The notes: generated by a model from the letters alone, not told the origin. A stretch of 12,430 nucleotides of DNA from SBAX01 sp964421865 (GCA_964421865.1 CAYQZH010000116.1:1-12430), one strand, 5' to 3'; shown: positions 1 through 7,153, counted from the stretch's first letter. Translations and numbers: made by a program.

Positions 1-1455
1 GTGCCTCCAATCGTGGAATGCAACGCTGCCTCGGTAAGCGGCTGCCCAGGGAAGGCTCCGCTGAGCTTGGCTGCGGCTTGGTCGAGAAGCTCCTTCGCCG
101 TTAATTCGTGTCCGCGTGCAACTGAGGGATCGATCGCTCGAAACGAATCGTTGAAAAAGCGGTTCATGGCCTCAGCCTCGGCCCGCCGAGAGTCGGCGGT
201 GCGTTGCAAAGCTGAAGCGTATTCTTGACCCTGTATGGCCTCTTGGCGAGCCGCTTCCGCCTTTGAGTATTGGCGTAAGGTGCTCACAAGACCAGCGAGC
301 AGGGCGGCGATAATGCCGCAACCGGCGATCACCGGGACCCGATTCCGCCGGACGAACTTCCGCAGGCGGTACAAGCGGTCTGGCGGGCCCGCCTGCACCG
401 GCTCATTGTTGAGATGGCGGATAATATCGTCGGCAAGAGCAGAAGCCGTGGTGTAGCGGCGTGTGCGGTCCTTTTCCATGGCCTTCATGGTGATCCAGTC
501 CAGGTCGCCGCGAACTNNNNNNNNNNTGGGCAATCGCGGTCGACGCGTTACCGAGACTACTCAGCTTGGTGCTGGGTCTGAAGGGATCGACCTCGCGGAT
601 GACACGCTGGATTTCGGCGAACCCGAGTTGCAGTAGTGTTTTTGTATCGAACGGCATCGCCCCGACGAGCAGTTCGTAGAGCAGAACGCCTAGCGAATAG
701 ATGTCCGTGCGCGTGTCGATGTCCAAGGCGGTCATCTCGGCCTGCTCGGGACTCATGTAANNNNNNNNNNTGAGTTGTCCCTGCTCGGTAAAAAGCGTCC
801 GCTCGGTCAGCCGATGTTGCGTGGCCTTGGCCACACCGAAGTCGATGACCTTGACGAAGACGCCGCCTAGCCCTCCCTTGTCTTGGGGAACAGCGGCGGG
901 GCTGCCCGGCGAAAGCGCCGAAGGGTCCACCGTGACCAACACATTCGACGGTTTGATATCACGATGGATGATTCCCTTTTGGTGGGCGTGTTGCACGGCA
1001 TGGCAAACCTGCATGAAGAGCTTTAATCGCTCCTCGGTCGTAAGTCGGTGCTTGTCGCAATACTCGGTGATGGGGATCCCCGCGACGAACTCCATCACAA
1101 AGAAGGGTCGCCCTGTTTCGGTGGCCCCGGCGTCGAAGACCTTGGCCACGTTGGGGTGATTCATCAGGGCCAGCGCCTCGCGCTCCGTCTCGAAGCGGGC
1201 GATTACCTGTTTGGTGTCCATGCCCAACTTGATGATCTTGAGCGCCACGCGTCGGTGGATCGGTTTGGTCTGCTCCGCAAGGTAGACGATCCCCATGCCG
1301 CCCTCGCCGAGCACATCAAGAAGTTTGTACGGGCCGATCTCACGCGGGGCCGGCATCGCGGCCGCGGCCTGCGCGGGTGGTCCGCCGCCGCCAGGGGTAA
1401 TGTCGGACCCGTGTCGGATGGACAGCGTTTCCTTCGACGGTTCGTCGCTGCTCAT
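1..1455 (-). CDS. Planctomycete-type Ser/Thr protein kinase with membrane helix and TPR-sensor start (3' end off window, two N gaps)
   Basis: Hanks-type Ser/Thr kinase that probably phosphorylates cytoplasmic targets in response to a C-terminal sensor region. Counting from the ATG at 1453-1455: glycine loop GEGGMG (50-55), VALK with Lys73, catalytic HRDIKPSN (Asp166, Lys168, Asn171), DFG (205-207), then YMSPEQ after a gap. After the second gap the frame continues as VRGDLDWITMKAMEKD, followed by one membrane helix (roughly 295-355 in bases), an Arg/Glu/Ala-rich coiled segment and the AIDPSVARG...TAKELLD block that usually precedes TPR repeats. The gene runs off the left edge. The start was chosen because AAGGCAGGG lies just upstream and the longer open frame from 1590 translates a palindrome. 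About 20 extra residues lie between NVLVTV and VKVIDFG. The family is certain; its substrate and signal are unknown. Confidence 0.93.
517..526. other. Assembly gap (10 N) inside the kinase gene
   Basis: Ten N bases. On the minus strand the flanks read ...GCC CA[N]A GTT CGC..., and restoring the family frame on both sides requires a gap length that is a multiple of three. Ten is therefore a placeholder, not a measured size. In relatives about 12-15 residues separate the IA(Q/H) and RGDLDW segments, so roughly 30-45 bases are probably missing. Taken literally, the N run creates a false frameshift and a false stop near 403. Confidence 0.95.
761..770. other. Assembly gap (10 N) in the kinase activation segment
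   Basis: Ten N bases between GQL and YMSPEQ on the minus strand. This is the end of the activation segment, where relatives read (I/M)GTPxYMSPEQ. About five codons are expected where four are accommodated, so about 13 bases may really be missing. The frame is preserved either way. Confidence 0.9.
859..925 (-). repeat. Probable in-frame dispersed-repeat insertion in the kinase catalytic domain
   Basis: Relatives go almost directly from NVLVT to KVIDFG. Here about 20 residues rich in Pro, Ala and Gly intervene, ending in DKGGLGGVF. The DNA for that end (an A-G-rich purine run on the minus strand, positions about 859-885) resembles a widespread intergenic repeat whose translation gives KGGLGG-type peptides; that resemblance is recollection. 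A 5-bp hairpin, CGGCG-AAAG-CGCCG, lies at 907-920. The insertion is in frame and sits in a surface loop just before DFG, so kinase activity could survive. Confidence 0.45.
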
Positions 1456-1501
1456 GATCGGCCCTGCCTTCAGACGCCCCCGAAAGGACGCGAATGCGTA
1501 A

Positions 1502-1527
1502 GCCCCAACGCCCGTGAGCGTTGGGGC
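1502..1527. repeat. REP-like palindrome in the kinase leader
   Basis: Perfect 10-bp arms GCCCCAACGC (1502-1511) and GCGTTGGGGC (1518-1527) around a 6-base loop. No T-tract follows on either strand, so it is not a standard intrinsic terminator for anything in view. It lies between the predicted kinase promoter and the start codon and would form a hairpin near the 5' end of that mRNA. Similar GCGTTGGGGC palindromes are, as I recall, dispersed in planctomycete genomes. Confidence 0.75.
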
Positions 1528-1543
1528 GAGGGTTGGTTTGAGG

Positions 1544-1572
1544 GTTATAAGCCAAGGGTGTTTTGGCTTCAA
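1544..1572 (-). promoter_or_regulatory. Predicted sigma70-type promoter of the kinase gene
   Basis: On the minus strand the -35 box is TTGAAG (plus-strand positions 1567-1572), the spacer is 17 bp and the -10 box is TATAAC (1544-1549). The matches to consensus are 4/6 and 5/6. Transcription would begin near 1537, giving a leader of about 80 bases that contains the palindrome. The prediction is by eye only. Confidence 0.5.
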
Positions 1573-1703
1573 TTGCCGAGGCGACCCCACGTCTTGATCG
1601 CTCGCGTCGCCTCCCTGGAGCGAGCGCCTGTCAAGTTGTTAGGATGGGAGACGGTGCGCGCACCGCGAGAAAAGTGGAGAATGCGAGAAATACGCGGATT
1701 ACC

Positions 1704-1801
1704 AAACGAAGCCAGTTAAAAATCGCTAAGTCTTTGTGTTATTTATGGTTATGAAAAATGCCGCCGCGGAAACGAAGCCAAATCAAAGCCAAACGAAGCC
1801 A
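1704..1801 (+). repeat. Three direct copies of AAACGAAGCCA at the ribD start
   Basis: Exact 11-mers at 1704-1714, 1770-1780 and 1791-1801. The first and third are extended to CCAAACGAAGCCA. The first lies upstream of ribD; the other two are 21 bp apart inside the first codons and are read in the same phase as Lys-Arg-Ser. They could be binding sites for a regulator or simply a local duplication. Confidence 0.6.
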
Positions 1802-2951
1802 CCCGCATTCCCCGCGCGTCGCCCGGAGGACGACCGAACTTGACGAGAGCATGATGCGTCTGGCGTTGGCCCTTGCGAAAAAAGGCGCGGGCCGCGTCGA
1901 GCCTAACCCCATGGTGGGCTGCGTCATTGTCCGCGATCCGCCTGCGGCGGACATCATCGGCAAAGGCTATCATCGTCGCTTCGGCGGCCCACACGCCGAG
2001 ATCGTGGCCCTTAGGTCCTGCACGCGGAGCCCCCGCGGCGCGACGGTGTACGTGTCGCTCGAACCTTGCTGCCACCACGGCAAGACGCCGCCCTGCACGG
2101 ATGCGTTGATCCGAGGGGGCGTGGCCCGCGTCGTGACGCCCCTTCGCGACCCGAATCCGATGGTGAACGGCGCGGGGATACGAGGCCTCCGTGCGGCCGG
2201 GATCGTGGTTCACACGGGAGTGCTGGCCGATGAGGCCGCGGAAGTTCTCGCCCCGTTTCTGACCCGCGTTCGACTTCACCGTCCGTATGTCATCGCCAAA
2301 TGGGCCCAAAGCCTCGACGGACGGCTCGTGTCGCCGCCCGGACACGCGCGGTGGATATCGTGTGCGGCCTCGCGGCGCCGCGTGCATCGCTTGCGGGCCC
2401 GCGTCGACGCGGTCCTCGTCGGCGCGGGGACCGTGCTCGCCGATGATCCGCTGTTGACGGCGCGCGGGGTTCCTTTGCCGCGGCGGGCGATCCGCGTGGT
2501 GCTCGACGCCCGACTGCGCATTCCCGTGAGTGCCAAAGTTGTGGCAACGGCGAAAGCGACACCGACGCTCCTATTCACGACAGCTCGTGCCGCAAGGACG
2601 GTGAAGGCCCGGACGCTGATTCGCAAGGGTGTCGAGCTTGTCGTGTGTAAGGCGCGACGGGGACGATTGGCTCTCGGCGATTGTCTGAGGCGCCTGGCCG
2701 AGCGCGACGTGACCAACCTTCTTGTTGAGGGCGGCCCGACGGTCTTGAGTGCAATGCTGAACGCCCAACTCGTTGATGAAGTCTGGATGTTCGTCGCACC
2801 CAGACTGATCGGCGGCGAATGTCAGCACCGTTCTCTGGCCGCGCTCGTTGCTTCGGCGAATCCAAAGTCCGCGACCGTCGAACGTTCGGGCGACGATCTC
2901 CTCTTCCGCCTGCGGTTGACCGACGCGCCACTCAACGACCCACGACCGTAG
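1758..2951 (+). CDS. ribD: Bifunctional riboflavin biosynthesis protein RibD (deaminase/reductase)
   Basis: Converts the pyrimidine product of GTP cyclohydrolase II to ribitylaminouracil phosphate in two steps, deamination and then NADPH-dependent reduction, in the cytoplasm. The N-terminal deaminase domain has PNPMVGCVIV (50-59), HAE (79-81) and PCCHHGKTPPC (103-113), giving zinc ligands His79, Cys104 and Cys113 and the catalytic Glu81. The reductase domain follows with AKWAQSLDGRL (180-190), the DAVLVGAGTVLADDP block (217-231) and LLVEGGPTVL (321-330). The start at 1758 is favoured although no clear ribosome-binding site precedes it: DESMMRLAL aligns with the family's DExxMxxAL, so the protein must begin before the internal ATG at 1851. 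This leaves a basic N-terminal extension of about 27 residues. Other riboflavin genes are not in view. Confidence 0.95.
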   Translation: MPPRKRSQIKAKRSHPHSPRVARRTTELDESMMRLALALAKKGAGRVEPNPMVGCVIVRDPPAADIIGKGYHRRFGGPHAEIVALRSCTRSPRGATVYVSLEPCCHHGKTPPCTDALIRGGVARVVTPLRDPNPMVNGAGIRGLRAAGIVVHTGVLADEAAEVLAPFLTRVRLHRPYVIAKWAQSLDGRLVSPPGHARWISCAASRRRVHRLRARVDAVLVGAGTVLADDPLLTARGVPLPRRAIRVVLDARLRIPVSAKVVATAKATPTLLFTTARAARTVKARTLIRKGVELVVCKARRGRLALGDCLRRLAERDVTNLLVEGGPTVLSAMLNAQLVDEVWMFVAPRLIGGECQHRSLAALVASANPKSATVERSGDDLLFRLRLTDAPLNDPRP

Positions 2952-4254
2952 ATGCTCCGGTGTACGCGGGGGTGTCAGACGCCGCATCCACATAGGTCGT
3001 CGCTTGGACGAGTTCCGTTTGCTCGCGGGTGAACTCCAGCGGGCGGCTCGTGAGAAGAAACGGACGGTGTTGGGAGACGCTGATGAGCAAAGCGGCGGCC
3101 ACGAAGTTGCACAGCAGGCTGCTGCCGCCGTAGGAAACGAACGGCAGGGTCATGCCCGTCACGGGCAGAAGCCCCATGGTCATGCCGATGTTGACGATCG
3201 CTTGCGAGGTGATGAGGGTCACCAGCCCCACGGCCAGCAGACGCGCGAACGGCTCCGCCGTAACGGAGGCGATCCGCACCCCGGCCACGGCGATGACGGC
3301 GAAGCACGCCAGCATCGCCGCGCACCCGATCAGCCCCCATTGATGGGCGACGATGGCGAAGATGAAGTCATTGTGTCGATCGGGGAGGATGGTGTTCTCG
3401 ACGTAGACGCCGCGGCTCCAACCGTTCCCCGAAACCCCGCCGCTGCCGATGGCGTTCTTGGAATGGACGAGCTGATAGCCCGAGCTTGCCGCCCATTCCA
3501 ACGCTTGGCGCTTGGTGGCGAGTCCCGCGTAGGCCTCGGGATCCTGGACCACCGCCCTGCGAAGCTCGTCGGACTGCAACAGAACTGCGGTTACGCGAAG
3601 CCGTTGGTAACTCTCCATGTGCACCCACGCCACCGGCGCGGCGATCAGCCCCATCAGAACGAACACCGCAAGATAACGTTTCTTCGCGCCGGCCAGGAAC
3701 AGCATCGTGAACAGAACCGGAACGAGCAGCATGGCGGTGCCCAGGTCCGGTTCGAGAAGGATCAGGGCGATCGGCGCCGCCGAGACAAGGACCGGCAGGA
3801 GCGCGCCGCCGAACCCGCCGACGTTCTTGCGAAATCGCAAGTACCATGCCAACGCGAGCACATAGGCGATTTTCATATACTCGGAAGGTTGAAGCAGCAC
3901 GCCGGGAAGCTGGATCCAGCGGTAAGCGCCGTTGCGCGGCGTGGTGAACCCGCCGAGACCGGAATGCAGAACCTTGGCGACGACGAGCGGGATCAACCCG
4001 ACTAGGCTCAGGAGAAAGACCGCGAAGGCATACCGCCCGAGATGCTGATACCCGATCTTGAGCACGACGCCCGCCAGAACGAGACCGATGAACACGCGGA
4101 CGGCCTGTTTCGCGGCGTTGAACGGGCCGTCGTTGCCGCTCGCGTAGTGCGTGTCGGTCACATAGATGCACGCGATCCCCGCCGCGGTCAGGACCGCAAT
4201 CGCCGCCGCGATCGCCCAGCCGGGGTTGGTCAAGTCAAAGGCAGCTCGTCTCAC
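2932..4254 (-). CDS. rodA: Peptidoglycan glycosyltransferase RodA (SEDS family)
   Basis: Polymerises lipid II into glycan strands in the inner membrane as partner of PBP2. The 440-residue polytopic protein carries the SEDS signatures: YRWIQLPGVLLQPSEYMKIA (111-130), LLEPDLGTAML (166-176), AIGSGGVSGNGW (268-279), LPDRHNDFIFA (290-300) and TGMTLPFVSYGGSSLL (366-381). Asp296 in the HNDFIFA motif corresponds, to my knowledge, to the essential Asp of characterised RodA proteins. The extracytoplasmic region 218-265 is longer than in typical RodA of about 370 residues. It starts with GTG, 15 bp after the mrdA stop and with no strong ribosome-binding site, which suggests coupling. Its last 20 bp overlap the end of ribD on the other strand. 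Confidence 0.95.
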   Translation of the reverse strand: MRRAAFDLTNPGWAIAAAIAVLTAAGIACIYVTDTHYASGNDGPFNAAKQAVRVFIGLVLAGVVLKIGYQHLGRYAFAVFLLSLVGLIPLVVAKVLHSGLGGFTTPRNGAYRWIQLPGVLLQPSEYMKIAYVLALAWYLRFRKNVGGFGGALLPVLVSAAPIALILLEPDLGTAMLLVPVLFTMLFLAGAKKRYLAVFVLMGLIAAPVAWVHMESYQRLRVTAVLLQSDELRRAVVQDPEAYAGLATKRQALEWAASSGYQLVHSKNAIGSGGVSGNGWSRGVYVENTILPDRHNDFIFAIVAHQWGLIGCAAMLACFAVIAVAGVRIASVTAEPFARLLAVGLVTLITSQAIVNIGMTMGLLPVTGMTLPFVSYGGSSLLCNFVAAALLISVSQHRPFLLTSRPLEFTREQTELVQATTYVDAASDTPAYTGASTVVGR

Positions 4255-4269
4255 AAGTGCACGTGCCGA

Positions 4270-6465
4270 TCAATGGACCTCGTTGAGCGTCCGGGCATCG
4301 AGTTCGGGTCCGAGTGCGTCCAACAGTTCGGCGGCGACCTGGGTCGCCAGAGGCCCGGAGGTCTGTCCGCCGCTTCCTCCGAACTCCACCAAGACCGCGA
4401 ACGCGACCGGCGCCTCGCGCGACCAGTCGGGCTGGTGATGCCCGTCGAGCGGCTGAAGAAAGCCGCCGAACCACGCGTGCGAGTGGTGCTCCCCGTCCGG
4501 GGGCGGATGCGTCGGCCAACGGCTCGCCACTTCGACACGGGCGGGATCGAAGGTCCACGAAGGATGCTCATGGCGGAAACGCTCCATCGCCGGCTCCTTG
4601 GCCGCCTCACGAACCACGACCACGCCCGCGACGCCGAATTCGTCGACAAACGGAACACGGTAGGACGTGGGCCAAGGATGCGCCGTCGCGCTGCCGGTCT
4701 TGCCGCAGAGCGCATAGCGATCATGCTGAAAATGAGCGTATTTGTAGGCCGTCCCCTGCGGGTCGTTCACCACGCCGTAGACTCCCCGCCGGATCGCCGC
4801 CAAGTGTTCCGGGGTCGCGGGCAACTTCCATTCCGGCGTGGGCGTCGTCGTCTGAATCAACGTCACCGGGCGGTACCGTCCGCTGGCGTAGGTGGCCATC
4901 AGGTTCGCGACCTGCACCGGCGTCATCGCCAGTTCACCCTGTCCGATGGCGAACAACCGGGCCGTCCCCGGCGTGACCGACATGTGCTTGTTGGCCATGA
5001 GCCAACCGGGCGTGGGGTTGATCCCGCGCTCATCCTCACGCAGCCCGATCCCCGACCCACGGCCCATACCGGCCATGTCGAACGCGTTGCAGAGCCGGTC
5101 GACGCCGAGCCGCTCGCCCACCCGGTACATGAAGACGTTGCAGCTTCCGGTCAGCGCCTCGACTACGTCGATCGAGCCGTGCGCCTTTCGCAGGCTGGTG
5201 CCTTTCACTTCCCAGCAGCGCCACCGGTCGCGGTGCTCCTCGGACAAATACCCCGTGCATACCTCGTGGGTGTCCAGCGTGATCCGCCCGTTCATCAGCC
5301 CCGCGAGGCACACCAACGGTTTGATGGTCGAGCCGGGCGGATAGCGACACGTCACGGCCCGGAACAACAACGGCATTTGGTCCGTGTCGTCGCGGAGATC
5401 AGGGTAGAGTTCCTCGAAGTGATTCGGATCGTACGAGGGGTACGAAACGAGCGCCAGAACATTGCGCGTGCGCACGTCGAGCACCACGATCGCGCCGCCG
5501 GATGAATTGGGATGCTGATGGACGGCGTTCCCGAGGAGGCGGTAAAGACGCTTCTGCAAGGGTCCGTGGAGGGTCAAGGTCAAGTCCCGGCCATTCTCGG
5601 CCTCGATGTCTTCGATCACCGAGTTGTCCCGATCCACGGTGATCTGTCCGCGCCGCCCCCGCAGCGTGCGTTCCGCGGCGTACTCCACGCCGCTGGTTCC
5701 GATCCGCTCGTCCGCCCGGTAGCTTGCGAACGGGTCTTCCGCGTCGGGGTCCGCCTCGACCACCTTGGCATCGACCCGGCCCAGGCGCCCGAGCACGTGG
5801 GCGAAGGGTTCGGCATCGACGGCGAACCTACGCGATGACGAGGCCTCGACATGGACCCACGGATAGCGGGCGAACATCTCACGGGCGATGATCTGTTGGT
5901 CGGCGTCGAGGCCGGTCAGGATCGCGTGCGGCTGCCCCTCCTCCGCCACCGGAGCATCAAAGCCACGACGCGCGGCGACTCCCGCACGGATGCCCGCGAT
6001 GTGGTCGTAGATGTCACGGGCGCGGGCGCGAAGCGAGAAGACCGACAGCGGCGCGTTCGAGGATGTCGTGAGCGCGGCCAGTTCCTCCCACATGGCCGCG
6101 ATCTCTTGGCGAAAGGCGTCTTGAACCTGCTCGTCAGGAACCGCGATCGAATAGCGTCCCCGGCGTTTCCATCGCTTGATCTCACGTAGGATCACGGAGG
6201 GGGCGTCCTCGCTGTCCGCGGCGATCACGCCGTAGTCGATGGTGAGGTCCCAGCATGGCTCGTCGCTCACCAGGACTTCGCCGTTGCGATCGTGAATACT
6301 GCCGCGCACGAACGGGAGTTGGGTAGGCGTAAGAACGAGGCAGCGCTCGGCGCGCTGGCGGTAGTAGTCGGCGTTGACGATCTGCAACTGTCCCAACCGC
6401 GCCAGCAGAATCAAGGCGGCCACGCCGAGCACGCCGAGCAAGATTCGCAATCGGTTCTCAAACAT
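4270..6465 (-). CDS. mrdA: Penicillin-binding protein 2 (elongasome DD-transpeptidase)
   Basis: Class B PBP that cross-links side-wall peptidoglycan and pairs with RodA. The 731 residues begin with a short cytoplasmic tail and a membrane helix (about 7-24), then the dimerisation/pedestal region (RGSIHDRNGEVL at 54-65, YAAERTLRGRRG at 262-273), then the transpeptidase domain. Active-site motifs are Ser379-Thr-Ile-Lys382 in YPPGSTIKP, Ser441-Cys-Asn443, and Lys589-Thr-Gly591. HAWFGGF (663-669) is the conserved strand after KTG. Between KTG and this strand lies an insertion of about 50 residues that includes a His-rich stretch. The start at 6463-6465 was chosen because the membrane anchor follows directly; the frame stays open 46 codons further up only inside mreD. 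The start overlaps the mreD end by 8 bp. Confidence 0.96.
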   Translation of the reverse strand: MFENRLRILLGVLGVAALILLARLGQLQIVNADYYRQRAERCLVLTPTQLPFVRGSIHDRNGEVLVSDEPCWDLTIDYGVIAADSEDAPSVILREIKRWKRRGRYSIAVPDEQVQDAFRQEIAAMWEELAALTTSSNAPLSVFSLRARARDIYDHIAGIRAGVAARRGFDAPVAEEGQPHAILTGLDADQQIIAREMFARYPWVHVEASSSRRFAVDAEPFAHVLGRLGRVDAKVVEADPDAEDPFASYRADERIGTSGVEYAAERTLRGRRGQITVDRDNSVIEDIEAENGRDLTLTLHGPLQKRLYRLLGNAVHQHPNSSGGAIVVLDVRTRNVLALVSYPSYDPNHFEELYPDLRDDTDQMPLLFRAVTCRYPPGSTIKPLVCLAGLMNGRITLDTHEVCTGYLSEEHRDRWRCWEVKGTSLRKAHGSIDVVEALTGSCNVFMYRVGERLGVDRLCNAFDMAGMGRGSGIGLREDERGINPTPGWLMANKHMSVTPGTARLFAIGQGELAMTPVQVANLMATYASGRYRPVTLIQTTTPTPEWKLPATPEHLAAIRRGVYGVVNDPQGTAYKYAHFQHDRYALCGKTGSATAHPWPTSYRVPFVDEFGVAGVVVVREAAKEPAMERFRHEHPSWTFDPARVEVASRWPTHPPPDGEHHSHAWFGGFLQPLDGHHQPDWSREAPVAFAVLVEFGGSGGQTSGPLATQVAAELLDALGPELDARTLNEVH

Positions 6466-7000
6466 GAGCGCGGTCCAAGGCCGACGAACCCGCGTAGCCG
6501 GGACGCGGACGGGTGATTCCCAATGATCGAGACATCGGCAACAACGCGCGGAATGTCGGAGGCGCCAAGGCGGTCGTGTAGATGGATGCAAGGACAGCGC
6601 CAACGACCCAGTCCGTGAACCACGGGACCGTTGCTCCGTATAGCCCGTGGTAATAAACCATCCACGCCGTCCGAACCAGTAGACCGGCCGCGAAAGTGAC
6701 GACCGCCTGCGTGACCAAACGGTATCGGAATAAATACTCGCGGACGGACGTGACGCTCATGGCCGTCAGTCCGTAGGACAAGGCGATGAGGCCGAAACGT
6801 TCGATGGTCATCAGGTCGGCGCAAGCCCCGAGAATCCACGCCGCAGCGATGGCATCGTTCGGCGGCGCATACAGGGACAGAAAGAGGACCACGATCAACA
6901 AGAAGTCCGGTCGAGCGGCGAACAGTTCGAGGCGCGGGGCCGCCGCCGCTTGCAACGTCAGCGCCATGACGGCCAGGACGGCGAATGTCAGCCAGCGCAT
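6458..7000 (-). CDS. mreD: Rod shape-determining membrane protein MreD
   Basis: Small integral membrane protein that links MreB/MreC to the wall-synthesis enzymes of the elongasome. The 180 residues contain about five hydrophobic helices, and the typical sequence around residues 25-60 is present (RPDFLLIVVLFLSLY...GACADLMTIERFGLIAL). MreD is poorly conserved, but length, topology and the position directly before mrdA-rodA make the call secure. The ATG at 6998-7000 has a purine-rich ribosome-binding site with AGAGGG ending 6 bases upstream. The stop overlaps the mrdA start (ATGTTTGA), so translation is probably coupled. No mreC is found on its 5' side; a repeat element and a HEAT-repeat gene lie there instead. 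Confidence 0.88.
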   Translation of the reverse strand: MRWLTFAVLAVMALTLQAAAAPRLELFAARPDFLLIVVLFLSLYAPPNDAIAAAWILGACADLMTIERFGLIALSYGLTAMSVTSVREYLFRYRLVTQAVVTFAAGLLVRTAWMVYYHGLYGATVPWFTDWVVGAVLASIYTTALAPPTFRALLPMSRSLGITRPRPGYAGSSALDRAHV

Positions 7001-7006
7001 CGTGGA

Positions 7007-7017
7007 CCCTCTCTCCT
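7007..7017 (-). promoter_or_regulatory. Ribosome-binding site of mreD, partly within a repeat element
   Basis: On the minus strand AGGAGAGAGGG precedes the mreD ATG, with AGAGGG ending 6 bases from the start codon. The first AGG of the purine run (7015-7017) belongs to the terminal inverted repeat of the adjacent 134-bp element. The core close to the start codon lies outside the element. Confidence 0.7.
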
Positions 7018-7052
7018 AGTGTCCCATCGCACCTGATTCTGCGAGTAGGTGT

Positions 7053-7077
7053 GGCCCAGCCAGCCCCCGGCTGGGCC
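7053..7077. repeat. Hairpin 1 of the inverted-repeat element
   Basis: Perfect 9-bp arms GGCCCAGCC (7053-7061) and GGCTGGGCC (7069-7077) with a 7-base loop. It has no T-tract on either side, so it is not a canonical terminator, though it could slow transcription from the HEAT gene into mreD. Confidence 0.8.
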
Positions 7078-7081
7078 ATAG

Positions 7082-7105
7082 GGCACAGCGGAGGGCCGCT
7101 GTGCC
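7082..7105. repeat. Hairpin 2 of the inverted-repeat element
   Basis: Perfect 10-bp arms GGCACAGCGG (7082-7091) and CCGCTGTGCC (7096-7105) with the 4-base loop AGGG. It is only 4 bp from hairpin 1. Both are GC-rich and would be stable in RNA or as a DNA cruciform. Confidence 0.8.
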
Positions 7106-7153
7106 ACAAAACACCGAACCCGAGAATTGGCTGCGACAGAGCACTAGGTCTCC

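Larger units (their letters stand above)
1456..1757. other. Divergent intergenic region between the kinase gene and ribD
   Basis: 302 bp separating two divergent genes. On the kinase side it holds a sigma70-like promoter, a 10-bp-stem palindrome and a purine-rich ribosome-binding region. On the ribD side it is AT-richer from about 1680 and holds the first of three 11-bp direct repeats. I looked for the conserved FMN-riboswitch core ahead of ribD and did not see it. No convincing ribD promoter was found; the AT-rich stretch at 1715-1757 is the likeliest place. Confidence 0.7.
7015..7148. mobile_element. MITE-like inverted-repeat element, 134 bp
   Basis: The ends are CCTAGTG (7015-7021) and its complement CACTAGG (7142-7148). 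The outer arms (7015-7052 against 7106-7148) are imperfectly complementary, about 27 of 38 positions by hand alignment. Between them sit two perfect hairpins, at 7053-7077 and 7082-7105. The whole would fold into a stem capped by two hairpins. It encodes no protein and lies between the HEAT gene and mreD. I did not find a clear target-site duplication, so mobility is inferred from the structure only. Confidence 0.55.

Noticed and set aside
403..526. Apparent frameshift and premature stop in the kinase
   Set aside because: It comes from the placeholder length of the 10-N gap. The correct family sequence resumes one frame over directly after the gap.
1456..1590. Upstream kinase start at 1590
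   Set aside because: The added residues translate the palindrome and leader and lie across the predicted promoter and transcription start; the ATG at 1455 has a ribosome-binding site.
1456..1757. FMN riboswitch ahead of ribD
   Set aside because: The conserved riboswitch core and its multi-stem arrangement were not seen.
1851..1853. Internal ATG as the ribD start
   Set aside because: The residues just before it (Asp-Glu-Ser) align with the conserved DExxM of RibD, so the protein should begin further upstream, and 1758 is the only available start codon there.
3004..5505. Long plus-strand open frames (333 and 487 codons) opposite rodA and mrdA
   Set aside because: They are antisense to genes with complete catalytic motifs; the products are rich in His, Arg, Asp and Gly with no recognisable domain, as expected of shadow frames in GC-rich DNA.
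6466..6603. 46-codon upstream extension of mrdA
   Set aside because: It lies inside mreD in another frame, is Arg/Pro/Cys-rich, and would precede the membrane anchor with no family counterpart.
7053..7105. Tandem hairpins read as a transcription terminator for the HEAT gene
   Set aside because: No T-tract follows on either strand, and the hairpins sit inside a larger inverted repeat; attenuation is possible but an intrinsic terminator is not supported.
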